The translations under genes and the position numbers were made by a program. Below the pieces are notes generated by a model. That model was not told where the DNA came from, ran no database searches, and worked only from the letters and a program-made list of their open reading frames with translations. A stretch of DNA of 64,000 nt from Nissolia schottii (taxonomy: Eukaryota; Streptophyta; Magnoliopsida; Fabales; Fabaceae), in assembly GCA_003254905.1 (NCBI GenBank), contig QANU01072778.1:328333-392332 (forward strand), in the 5' to 3' direction. How positions within the stretch are numbered: position 1 is the stretch's first letter; every line of letters starts with the position of its first letter. Below are positions 23,920-35,143 of the stretch, in pieces.

Positions 23920-26900
23920 ATGGAGAATCTGGAAAGAATGGGCAGAGAACTCAAATGTCCCATCTGGTACCCTCTCTCTCTGTCTCTCTGTTTCTATCTA
24001 TTCTTAGTTTTAATGCGTACATGCTGATCGATCTCTTTCTGCAGTTTGAGTTTGCTGAATTCCGCAGCTTCCCTCACATGCAACCACGTTTTCTGCAGGT
24101 ACGCACTCTTCTCCTATTGCTTACCGCCGCTTTCTGCACTTCTTCTTATGTATTTTGAGGGTTTTCTTTCAGCTCGTGTATTGTAAAGTCGATGAAGTCT
24201 GCTACTGCTTGCCCTGTCTGTAAATTACCCTTCACTCGTCGAGGTACCCCTCTTCTCGCCTCTTAATTACTCGCTATCAGTTGTGGTCTTTTGGTAATTT
24301 TGGCCGACTTTTGTTGTTGTTGTTGTTGTAGAGGTTCGCCCTGCTCCTCACATGGATAACTTGGTTTCCATCTACAAGAACATGGAACTGGCTTCCGGAA
24401 TGAGCTTATTTGTCACTCAGAAACCACCCGTTACCAATTCATCAGGTCATTGTTTGATCCTCGTCATTTCATAGATATTGGAGTTTGTGCGTTGCAAGGG
24501 CTCCCCTGCCATTTCAAATTGTACTTGTGAGATATTTAGGCCTAGTATTGAACTATTGATTGTAAGAAGAGTGATTGTAAACTTGAACTGCATAGAGGTT
24601 ATTGCTCATTGTTTATAAGCATAGTATATGCACTATTATGTGATTTCTTTTCATTACCATATCTGTGTGTCACGTGCTGCATTTTCTTTGCTTAGTTTTG
24701 CATGTGTAGCTTTATAAGTTTATACTACCACCATTGCCTACTATTGGGAAACCGGTAAAACTGTCTAGATTGCACATTTCTATCTATTTGTACTCTGCCA
24801 ACACTTAATTATCTTACAGATGGAGAAAAGCAATGTGAAGATGATGTTGACATTGGTAAAGAGGATGGTAAGACTCGTCAGAGTCATGCACAGAAAACGA
24901 AGCCCCTTAATAGAAAGGTGTCAAGGAAGAAGACTGTGAAATGTCCAAGTCCTGACTTTGCAAAACCTTCTTTTCCAGCAAAGAAAAGGGTTCAGGTGCC
25001 ACAAAGTACTGTATCTGGAACTCCATTAAAGAACTCAAGCTTTGGAGATGCTTTTCTTAGCGAAGTTAACAAAGTAGGAACCAACAAGGATTTGGTTGTG
25101 GCAAATAACAGGCCTCTCCCAAGTGAAAAAGATGATCATATTTTTGCACCTTTCTTTTGGTTAAGAGAGCAGGAGGGTGATGAAAAATTGAGTCAGGTGA
25201 CTAATGGGGATCAACCTATTGACGATGGCCCAACACCAATTCCTCCTTCATTCAGTGATCTCAAGGACTCTGATGATGAAAACCCTTCTAAAGAGACTTC
25301 ATCTGTAAGTGAACTGAGTTTGCGGTTAGGAAATTTGTTGACTGTTGTTTTGTATTTGTGCATTTTGCATGTCATGTGAAAATCATTTGATACTTAGCTC
25401 TTATGTTCTAGTTCTTAAATCTCTGATCAGTCTTAGTTTTCATTTTTATTTTTTATAATTAATTGATTACTTGGCTAGTGATAGAATGAAACCTTGTCAA
25501 AGTCACTCCACTTCAAAGTTTGGTATGATAAATAATTATTAATACTATTTCTTGAATTCTTGCTATTGTCATGTAGGATGAGTTGCAAAAGAAAGCCTCT
25601 GTTGATTTGTTTGATAGTGAGATGTTTGAATGGACACAAAGGCCTTGCTCCCCGGAATTATTTTCTACTCCTGTCAAAGTCCAGGTAATGAGAGAATTGG
25701 AGTGACATGTAATTCATGCATACGTTTAGGTTCTTGTACTCAATTACTTGTTGAAGTTCTTGTAAAATCATATGTTTGTTGCAGGCTTTGAATACGGGCG
25801 AGATTGATGAAAATCAAGAGAATTTGGTAGCAACCTCAGAAGAGCTTGAAAGAAATCAGCTGAGAGCTGATACTGATGCTGACTATACTGAATTCCAGAA
25901 TCCCAAAGAAGGAAAAAGATTGACTGATGTGTTGCCACCGAGTTCTCCTCAATTTAGGATTTATGATGATCTAAACGGGATAAAGAAGTCCACAAAAAGA
26001 GGCAGGAAGACTAAAAATGAACAGAAGTTGGAACAAAGAGATCTGATTGGTGGAATGGATGCTGATTCAAACAGATCATTAGAAGTCACTAAGGATCAAT
26101 CATGCGACAACAAGCAAAAATCTTCTAATCTAGAGAAGACAAACGGAAGGGGCAAGAGGGTTTGTTTCAATACCAGTACCAATCCAACACCTCAACCTGC
26201 CTGTACAGTCAATGTATCAGGAGTTCTCACTTATGATGAAATGAACATGGCTAAGAATTCATATTTTTCACCGTGTAAGCAAGAAACTGAGAAGCCTCCC
26301 CAGAAGATTGCTGGGAAATTCCAGAGGAAAAGATCTGGAAAACAGAAGCTAGATTATGTGCAGGACCCAGCTGTAGAATTATCTTCAACACAAAACCAGA
26401 CCAATGAGTTTGCTGGTTCTGCATCTTCGATTTTGAGTCTTAAGAAGGATAGTAATGGAAAGGCCTCCAGCAGCAGGGAAGGAAAAGACAAATTTTCCCG
26501 AAAATCTGTTTCTTGCAATAGAGAAATAAGGAATGCCAAGAAGTTGAAACTTTCCTCTGATTGTATCCCTAAGGTTAAGACTGGGAAAGAAATCCAACCT
26601 AATGAAAATATTCAGAGAGGTCCTGATGTTAGAGCTTTGAATGATACAGCAAAAGAGAAATGTCCTTTGATAGATGAACCAGTTCTACAAAAATGTGAAA
26701 GTCATCCCAAAAAATATCAATGTGCTTTTTGCCTCTCAGAGGAAGAATCAGAGGTAAACTTGTTTGCTTGCTTATCTAGTCATCGGTCATCATAATAAAT
26801 AGACTGAAACTTAACTGTCTGTAATCCTAAATACAGGCTTCTGGCCAGATGATGCATTACTATGGCAGCAAGCCTGTAAGTGCAGATTATGAAGGAGGGT

Positions 26901-29225
26901 CCAAAGTCACACATTCTCACAAGAACTGCACAGAATGGTAATGAATTGTTAATTGGTATTATTTTTCACAAAAATGCTACATGTATACCCAATTTTATAC
27001 ACTCATACATACACCATTAATAATGCATAAACTTTACTCTCATGAGTGCACAAATATTACAAACTTATAGATAATATTCTCAATTATACTTAATTAAATG
27101 CACAAACATTATAGGCATTAAAACATAAACTTTATGTATACAAGTATAGGGTGATGTATGGTGTACATTTTTTTGTGTACGTGTAACATGACTCTATTTT
27201 TCATACGTATCCTTTGTCAGTGTTAATAAGCATTTAATATAGATGTACTGGTGGTTTGGACCCGTTCATATTTAGAAAAGCATTGCATCTTCCCAAATCT
27301 TAATGTTATCTTTATTCTCATATTGCAGTTAATCCTCTTTCTTGTAATTACGTTTTTACCCAAAACAGATTTGATAAATTATTTTAGTAACTACTAACTA
27401 GCTTTAATTTGAATTTGAACTTGTGAGTTTGTGATGTCAAAGAAAAAAAAAAGCTTGTGGGTTTGCTATATTCACAAGAGTTAATTTGTTTTAATTGTGA
27501 GCAGGGCCCCCAATGTGTATTTTGAAGACGATAATGCAATTAATCTTGAAGCTGAAATAAGTAGAAGTCGGAGAATTAAATGTAGTTTTTGTGGACTTAA
27601 GGGTGCTGCACTTGGTTGCTATGACAAAAGTTGTCGCAGGAGCTTTCATGTTCCTTGTGCCAAGTGGACTCCACGATGTCGATGGGATATGGTACGTGAT
27701 TAAGACTTAACAACAATTAAAATTTCATGCCACTTTTTAGATAAACCCAATTCGATCCTTTTCCCTTGCTGCTTCAGGAAAACTTCGTCATGTTATGCCC
27801 TCTACATTGTTCGTCCAAGTTGCCCTGTGAAAGTTCAGGATCCCAGGATAGGAGAAACAAATGCACAGCCAGAGAGGGTAAAAGGCTTGCTCGCAAGCAT
27901 GGCACTACAAATCAGAATCGGACTGCTCATGGATCATTCAAGAAAATTGCACTCTGCTGTTCAGCTCTATCAGTACAGGAGAGGGTAAAATAATTGTATA
28001 TGGTATCTGGTTAGACTTTTATTCTCATTTTGAAGTTGTACTTATTACTTTTATTTCATGGTCGAAATTGTAGGATGTTGTTTCTGAATTTGAAAAAGTA
28101 TTCAAGGTGACTGTTTTGAAAAAATGGGATTCTAGTGTCACCCATGTTATAGCATCAACAGATGAAAATGGAGCATGCAGAAGGACTCTGAAAGTGTTGA
28201 TGGGCATCCTGGAAGGAAAGTGGATTCTCAATATTGAATGTAAGTTCAGTACTGTTGATAGAACTTCTGATTCTACAGCTCTTGTTTAGTAATTTTTTGT
28301 TGAGGTTCTGGGGGTGGTTGGTTGTTGGCTTACAGGGATTCAAGCTTGCATGAAGGAAATAGAACCTGTAGATGAGGAGTGTTATGAAATCAATGTTGAC
28401 ATCCATGGAATCAGGGATGGTCCTCGTCTTGGACGACTAAGAGTACTGAACAAGGTTAGATTTTTCATTCTTGAAATAAGCAGACAACAAATGCAAACAA
28501 GAATAAAGAGAGCCTCAAATGATCAAAATGTATGTCTTCAAATAGTCATGTTAATAACTGTAATACTAAGATGCAAGTAGCTGAGATGGAAGTGTTACAG
28601 GTTGTGCATGTCAGTAAAGAAAATGGGCAGTGAAATTTGGAGGAACAAATGTGTTTGCTAATTTTCACTCTTCACTTTTGAACTTCAATTCCTATCATAG
28701 GCACCCTACACGTGTCCTAGGTTTCTAATATAATATTTGTGTGAATTAGCTGCATTGACTGGATATTTGGTGCATCTCAATTGGTATAAGCTAGAGTTAT
28801 TGCCGTCTATCTCACTAAAAGCTTGCTTGTGTGCAAACTAATGGTTGGTGTCAACAAAATTTCTTATGCAGCAACCAAAGCTTTTTGATTGCTACAAGTT
28901 CTATTTTATGGGAGATTTTACACCATCATACAAGGGCTACCTGCAAGACCTTGTGACTACTGCTGGAGGGATAATTCTGAATAGAAAACCAGTGTCTGGT
29001 GACAATAAAGCAACATCAGCTGATACGCATCATCCATACCAAACCCTCATAGTTTACAGCCTTGAGCTTCCTGATAATTGCAGTCCTTTGAAAGGAGATT
29101 CTATTTTCCACCAAAGGCGATGTGATGCAGAGGTTCTTGCAAGGTCGACAGGTTCAAAGGTAGCAAGTAATACATGGGTTCTGAACTCAATTGCAGCCTG
29201 CAAGCTTCAAGCCCTTGCTCAATAA
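23920..29225 (+). CDS. BRCA1: BRCA1 homologue: RING, extended PHD, twin BRCT
   Basis: DNA-repair E3 ubiquitin ligase; in plants BRCA1 works with BARD1 in homologous recombination and in the response to double-strand breaks, in the nucleus. Thirteen exons: 23920-23966, 24045-24098, 24173-24243, 24332-24445, 24820-25304, 25577-25684, 25785-26753, 26837-26937, 27505-27691, 27778-27984, 28074-28239, 28336-28454, 28872-29225. All phases agree, giving 993 residues. The RING is complete C3HC4: Cys13, Cys16, Cys28, His30, Cys33, Cys36, Cys47, Cys50. A plant-BRCA1 motif block FFWLRE ... PSFSDLKDSDDENPSKE ... DSEMFEWTQRPCSPE follows (about residues 200-285), then a Lys/Ser-rich linker. The extended PHD finger runs from about residue 600 (CAFC) to 725, and two BRCT repeats from about 765 to the end (WDSSVTHVIAS, GKWILNIEWIQACM, YKGYLQDLVTTAGG, SNTWVLNSIA). 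It matches Arabidopsis At4g21070 throughout. Intron 8 holds a MITE. It is convergent with the next gene. Confidence 0.93.
26974..27189 (+). mobile_element. MITE, copy B, inside BRCA1 intron 8
   Basis: About 216 bases with short terminal inverted repeats: ATGCTACATGTATAC at the left and GTGTACGTGTAACAT at the right (inverse ATGTTACACGTACAC). The inside contains CACCATTAATAATGCA and GAGTGCACAAATATTAC. A second copy in opposite orientation lies at 12746-12946. It is intronic between the exon ending at 26937 and the one starting at 27505. No target duplication was obvious. Confidence 0.75.
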
Positions 29226-29993
29226 AGTTGTACTTATTTTGAGGTCATTTAAATGTATATGATCCGAAAGTAGTATTTTCCCTTAACTTTTCCCTTAAAG
29301 TTAACACAAAATTGTTAAGAGTTATCATATATAAACAATGTTAGAGTGAACACATTTTGTTTACTGTATCTTGTGTAACTGATGGTTTGTCATTTGCAGA
29401 AGCTTAATCTATTTAGTGTTTTTATATCAAAAAGGTACACTTCTGTTTGTGACTATGTCCTCTTATAGACAGTGTCATGATATTGATCTGCAATGTTTTG
29501 TAGTTGGTTGGGTAGCACTATTCTCGATTATAGATATTGCTGTGAGGGCAAAATGATTTCTTTGCAAAAAGGTAGAATTCATTTTTGATGATTAAAACGA
29601 GTAGCAGGTGAGTTCATTCTTGAACTCTATCTTTGGTTGTTAATGCAACCATTTTTGTAAGTTTGAGAGAAAAAAAGAAGAAAAATTTAGAGCATGCATA
29701 TGGGGAAGATAGGAATCTGAAATATACAGCTCCTGGGTTGAATCTCAGGTCATCTGAATATTGAAGTTCAGTAATACGTGCAAGTGAACAAAGATTCTCC
29801 CATTTTTGAATGGCTCCTATTCTGCTTAGTCTTGAAGCATGCATTCTATGCATCTTAATGATATGAGGTGGGATAGAAGTGAATAAAGAGCATGATAATG
29901 ATATGTTGATACAATGTCCGTTCTCTTCCCCTGTAGTTCATGCTTCTCATCTCCACCTCTAGCAATCACATATTGACCTTGTGGCTAATCACA
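29226..29993. other. Spacer between convergent BRCA1 and coiled-coil gene
   Basis: Contains the 3' UTRs of both genes. A minus-strand frame of 79 codons (29853-29614) shows no known motif; it could be 3' UTR sequence or an old fragment and was not called. Confidence 0.5.
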
Positions 29994-31337
29994 TCAAGTT
30001 TTCTTCTGTACATGTTTTGAGATTTTCATGCTAAGAGATTCGAACATATGCTCTAGAGCTGAAATCTCCTCTTTGAGGTTGCTTTCTTCTTGGCTCTTTT
30101 TCATCATTTCTTCCTTTAAGCCACTTATCCTATCAATCCCTGCTTGAACTTCCACCTTCATTTGCTCCATTGTGGCATGAATTTCCTGGTTTTCCTCTTG
30201 TGCATCTCTTAGTTTTCTCTTCAGAGATCTATAAGCATCAAGTGACTTTTGGAGCTGTTCTGTAAGCACCTTGTTACGCTCTTGCAAGGGTATGTTGCCT
30301 TCTGTCTCCACTCCATTACTCTTCTTCTTCTTGTTTTCTAAGCTGCAAGCATGCAACTTCTCCAGCAACATGTCATTCTGTGCTTTAAGATCACTGATGT
30401 GCTCCTCCATTTCTGTCAACTCCTGAGCCTTTCTCGCGAGCTCTGAAGCCATAATTTGCTTCTCTTTCCCCAGACTGGAACACATTGCTTGAAGGCTCTG
30501 TCGTGCCACCAAGCTTGAATTAAGCTCCCTCCTTAGCCTCTCCTTCTCATCCATGGGCACATCAGAAGGCCTTTTGTCCTTACTGGAAGTTGGAATATTA
30601 GGTCTAAGGTCTGTGTTACACCTTCTAAGCTCAGCTTTTCTCTTGGTAGAAGATTGGATTCTCTGAATCCTGGACCTAACCTCATCTAAGATGAACATCA
30701 TTCCATTCACCCTATGAACCTTTCGATCATTATCATTATCTTTTGTGCTAGCTCCATTATGATCTTGAATTAGTTTCAGCAGCAGCTTAACATTCGTCGC
30801 AAGCCCTATAAGCGCATAAGAAATATTGAATAAGGATGATCAGTCACTAACTCATGCCAAATGTGGAATTGCTTTATCATATTTCTTACCATTTAGGGTG
30901 TGTTTGATCTATATTTTGCAAACAGTTTTATTATTATTTTTTCATTTATGCCTTAAACCACAGTTTAAGGCTAGAGATCATGTTATAATTCAAAGTGGTT
31001 TTGTCAAACATATTGAAATGTATTGAAACTCAGTTTGCTTCCTTCAAATTATGGTCTGAACTTTCCAAACACCAAACCAAACATGTACTTAAGACTTTAT
31101 ACCATTCTAAGATGATGACGGAACATGTCATGGATTTGCCTTAAGTAACAATAGTAGGCAAACCCCTTTTCAATCTTAAAGCAAAAAAGGGGAAACAAAA
31201 TAAAAAAATTGAAAGGAGTCTGAACTGTTTAACCCATGAAAATTACCTTCCAAACCGCAATCTTCTTCTGGCTGTCCGGTGTTACTTGTTGAAGAAGAAA
31301 TCAACTGGGGAGATGAATATGCTCGAACATGATCCAT
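29994..31337 (-). CDS. Coiled-coil protein, function unknown
   Basis: Two exons on the minus strand, 31337-31247 and 30805-29994, joined in phase 1, give 300 residues. The start MDHVRAYSSPQLISSS was chosen because its exon ends at a clean GT and joins the long frame at a clean AG. Residues 30-55 (GLATNVKLLLKLIQDHN) are helical; a basic stretch follows (RIQRIQSSTKRKAELRR), then a long coiled coil from about residue 115 to the end, rich in Glu, Lys, Leu and Gln (ELARKAQELTEMEEHISDL, LTEQLQKSLDAYRSLKRKL). No signal peptide, membrane helix or catalytic motif. I do not recognise the family; myosin-tail-like similarity is expected for any coiled coil and says little. A TATAAAA string on the minus strand at 31482-31488 is about 150 bases upstream of the start. 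Confidence 0.72.
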
Positions 31338-31481
31338 GCTAAAACCCCAAAATGTCCAAGAGAACCAGATTTCAAGAGGGAAGTAGCAATTGTGGTCAAA
31401 GATATGTTAAACCACAACACCAACCATGTAAATAGAAGAATGAAGGATGAGTAGAAGAAAAGGGATGAGTTTTATTGAGTT

Positions 31482-31488
31482 TTTATAA
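31482..31488 (-). promoter_or_regulatory. Likely TATA box of coiled-coil gene
   Basis: Minus-strand ATTATAAAAAC about 150 bases before the start codon at 31337. Position alone supports it. Confidence 0.4.
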
Positions 31489-32090
31489 TGTAGTACTATG
31501 TGCTGAGAGAGAGGGATCCAAGGAAGACGTGTCAATTTTTGCAGTGTATCTTCTCATTCTCATTTCTTCTTTTCTAGTATAGGGTGTGGATGGGGGGTTT
31601 TGGTTGATTAATAAATGGATGCGCAATTATTGCTTAGAGTTTGACCTTTTCATTGGCTTTGTCACTCCCAAAGGCCCCATATCAAATCGGAATAAATGCT
31701 GTTTAGTCCTTATTGTCCAAGGAAATCTACCATTTTTATTTTTTTAATTGTAGAATTATTACATTATATCATTATTTCTATTGGGTAAGAAATGATTTTA
31801 TATTAATGTAAAAGCAACTTTAGTGAGTGATTTGTAAGTACATTCGTAAGCCTTTAAAGAGATGTTAAAGAGATATCCTAACTTTAGTGAGATACCGACA
31901 GCTAAATCCATCAAAACTTTGTTAATAATAATGATTAAAAAAAATCATCATTAATGCTGGGAGATTTTACTTAAAAGAAAATTAACATGGTACTATCATT
32001 TTATGTAACATAATTGTTGAGTGTGCAAACTTCATAAAGAATACTTATTTAATTTCTGATGGTAAACATTCTTAGTTAGTGTGAACACCG

Positions 32091-32091
<1 letters not shown>

Positions 32092-32137
<46 letters not shown>
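32092..32137. repeat. TA microsatellite
   Basis: Near-continuous (TA)n of about 46 bases with a single interruption (TACATA). Confidence 0.9.
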
Positions 32138-32639
32138 GGTATGGACACTGCAATGCAAGCTGGCTCATTTCATTTGACATCTGTACAGAAGAGATGTAAC
32201 AGTTCATTTTTTTTCCTTTTAATAAAAGCGTTCTTAGCTAAATTATATGGGCGAAATAATTAGAACTTCATTGTAACAAAGAAGCTACTTTCTCCATCAA
32301 TAAAATATTATTAAAGGGAAATTGACAACTCTTGAATGTTATCCTGTTCATTCACTCATTCATATGTGTGGCAGTGAAATGGTAAAGATAATGAAGGTGT
32401 CTAGTCGGCCTCTACCAAAAAATAATAGCTAAAAATACATTTTCTAATTCAATTGAATCATTATTTAACATTTTTTACTCTAAAGGTGTGTTTGTGAGTT
32501 GAATTTAAGAAGGAAAGAAAAAGTTTTGAAGCATGACTTTTATATGTAAAAGTTATGACTAAACCCCCTAAAACATTTTCTTCTACTCTAAACTTAAGTC
32601 ACAAACACACTGAATTATAGTAGCAACTCAAGATTAACT

Positions 32640-32750
32640 AGGAGGTGTAGCATGTTGGTAGCTCACCTCATCGGTATTCGATTCTTGACTTTGGATATAA
32701 AGCAGCCTTAAACCACCCTTAAATATTTTGATTATGTACAACAAAAAAAA
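32640..32750 (+). mobile_element. tRNA-derived SINE candidate
   Basis: Contains an A-box-like TAGCATGTTGG (32649) and, about 25 bases later, a B-box-like ATTCGATTCTT (32676), the layout of a tRNA-type internal promoter, followed by about 50 unrelated bases and an A-rich tail (ACAACAAAAAAAATAAATAC). It does not fold as a functional tRNA as far as I can tell. Short, so uncertain. Confidence 0.4.
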
Positions 32751-34191
32751 TAAATACATTTTGTGGTCAACATCCTATCACTTTATGTGAGTTCATATAC
32801 TGCACAAGAATTAGTCGTTATTGTCAGCGATGGACACCTTGATACACCCTAAAAAATATAACTCAAGATTTATTTATTTTTACCAAAGATATGTAAATTT
32901 TTAGCTGAGCTAATTATCACATAGATTTAAAACTTAATATTTAATGTCATATCTTGTTTAATACTCATATTGTTAACTTTATTTTGCCAACGTCACCCTT
33001 AAAATTTGGTGAGCATAATATTTTAGTTCATGACACTTGTAATTGATGAAATTTCCTTATATTTTATAAATAGCTATTAACTTGTAACTTTTACTAATAA
33101 CAAATAAAATGGTGTCAAAGTAAGTTCATAAGTTTAAATCTCTGCTAACATTTGGGGAGATTATTTGTAATTCATTACCTACTACTATATCTAGTCAAGA
33201 AAATGCCTTGAGCTAGTATGTGGCATATATGAGGAGAAAGCACCAGATGACAGATAACCAACCCAGGTTGAAATGTGAAAAAGGTGTGCAATGGATGCTC
33301 ACCTAAGCTTGCATTGAACAGAACGTGGTTTAGTACATAGTATTATACAGCTTTTGCCTCTTTAGTTGTCCTCAAGTTACCTAATCATATAACAAATACA
33401 TTTGCCTTTGACCTAAACTATAACATACGACAAAAGTTGCAACTTTTTGTCTTGTTCAAAAAATTGCATCTCACGTCCTTGCATGTGGGTGTGAGCGCCA
33501 TAAACGCCCTTACAAACGGCCTCCATCATTGGATGCTTTATTCTTTAGGGTAGGTGAGAGATAGAAATGAATCATCTCATATAAATTTTTTATATGATAA
33601 TATAATATTAATTTTTTTTATTTTTTTATTATTATCTTTTTTATTACACATATTATGTCTGAATTTACATTCTCAATTAATAATTAAACATGTTCTTTGC
33701 CTTTTAAAAAATTTATGTGAGAAAATTCATTATTTAAGTTACTCACCATGTCGATCTATCAATAAGTAAATGTCAACGAACAAGAAAACAAAAAGAGAAA
33801 TCTGCTATGTTTTCCTTTTAGGGTAAGATTTACAATGAAATACTATTCATTAGGATGAGATAATCACACAACTCTAAAAGTTTTAACTTTTAATTGAAAT
33901 AATCACATTAATAATATGGCATAGTCGATGTTAGTATGTTGTTTTGGAAAGCTGTCAATCTTTTGTTTCTACATTTCGTCTTGATTTGTTTTTTTTTTCT
34001 TTCTGAAGTTTATCCAAAGATACCCTTTACATGAGGTAGTTTACATACATTTTCTGTTTATATTTACATTTTTTTTATTTACCCCATCGTTTAAAAAGAA
34101 AATAAAATGGATGGAGTATTTATCATGTTCACATTCAGTATACCTAAATTCACTCCTTTACAATCATAGTTACTACCCTACTCAGCTTAGT

Positions 34192-34545
34192 TGGGTCAAC
34201 TCAAAATTCGCTGACCCAACCATGGGATTGAGCCGGCCGAGTCATTGGATTGGTTAAGCATATGAATTGGGGTTAATAAGTGTGACTCGACCAATTTTGG
34301 ACAACCTGAAAGAGAGTAACTAAGCCAATTTTGAGTCATAATAAAATGAACTCAAGAGCTCGGCCTAACTAGGTCAACCTGACCTGACCATGAGACTGAG
34401 TTGGTTGAGTCATTGAATTAGTTAAGCATGTGAACTGGGATTAACAAGTGCGACTCAATCAATTTTGGACGATCCAAGAGAGTGACCTGATCAGTTTTGA
34501 GTCATAATAAAATGAACTCAAAATTTCATAAACTCAGTAAGCTAG
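34192..34545 (+). repeat. Tandem duplication of a 178-bp unit
   Basis: Two adjacent copies, about 34192-34369 and 34370-34545, sharing TTGAGTCATAATAAAATGAA, GGTTAAGCAT-type, CAATTTTGGAC and GAGTCATTG blocks, offset by 178 bases. Identity about 80 percent by eye. A related GGGTCAACT word recurs at about 34772. Non-coding; family not recognised. Confidence 0.75.
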
Positions 34546-35143
34546 AATCAAATCCTGACAACCAAGAGAATGGAGTTCCACACCTCACTACTAGGTTAGC
34601 CACATGATTGTGCCATTACGTTCCACTAATAATTATCTATTATATTCCAAAAGTATATTAAATTATTTATAATTCATACCATTTCATTACATTTATTTAA
34701 TTACACTTGATTCAACAATTGACCCAATAACTTACTGATTAAACCAATAATAACTCAGTTGTACGGCTGGGTCAACTAGCAGGTAAGATTTAATAATTAT
34801 GCTTACAACACGACATTTCAAGGGGGAAAATGTCACAAGGGAAGATTAAAAAAAAATTTGTTTTTTTTTCTTTGTACAAAGAAAAATTCTGTTTTTGATG
34901 AAGCTCAATCCATATAGAAATGGGCTGGGCTTGGCTTGGCTTGGCTGAGTGTATATCATATGGGCTCAGGAACTTTCAGCCCAAACGTAAAATATTCCGA
35001 ATTCTGTTCCAAAAAAAAACAGAATGCATTTCCATATCTGTCCCTCACGGCCTTACATAACAACAGTAACACAGAATCAGAAATAAAAGCAGAGACGGGA
35101 AAGGGGAAAAGGAAAAAAAAAAAAAAAAACCAATCGTAATTGC

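Larger units (their letters stand above)
31489..35143. other. Intergenic spacer with small repeats
   Basis: About 3.6 kb of AT-rich sequence between the divergent coiled-coil gene and the F-box gene. It holds a long TA microsatellite (32092-32137), a SINE candidate (32640-32750) and a tandem duplication (34192-34545), all listed separately. A lone GGATGGAGTA end near 34110 resembles a Stowaway terminus, but no partner was found. No gene supported. Confidence 0.55.

Noticed and set aside
29614-29853. 79-codon minus-strand frame between BRCA1 and the coiled-coil gene
   Set aside because: No motif and ends in a Phe/Lys-rich run; probably 3' UTR or chance.
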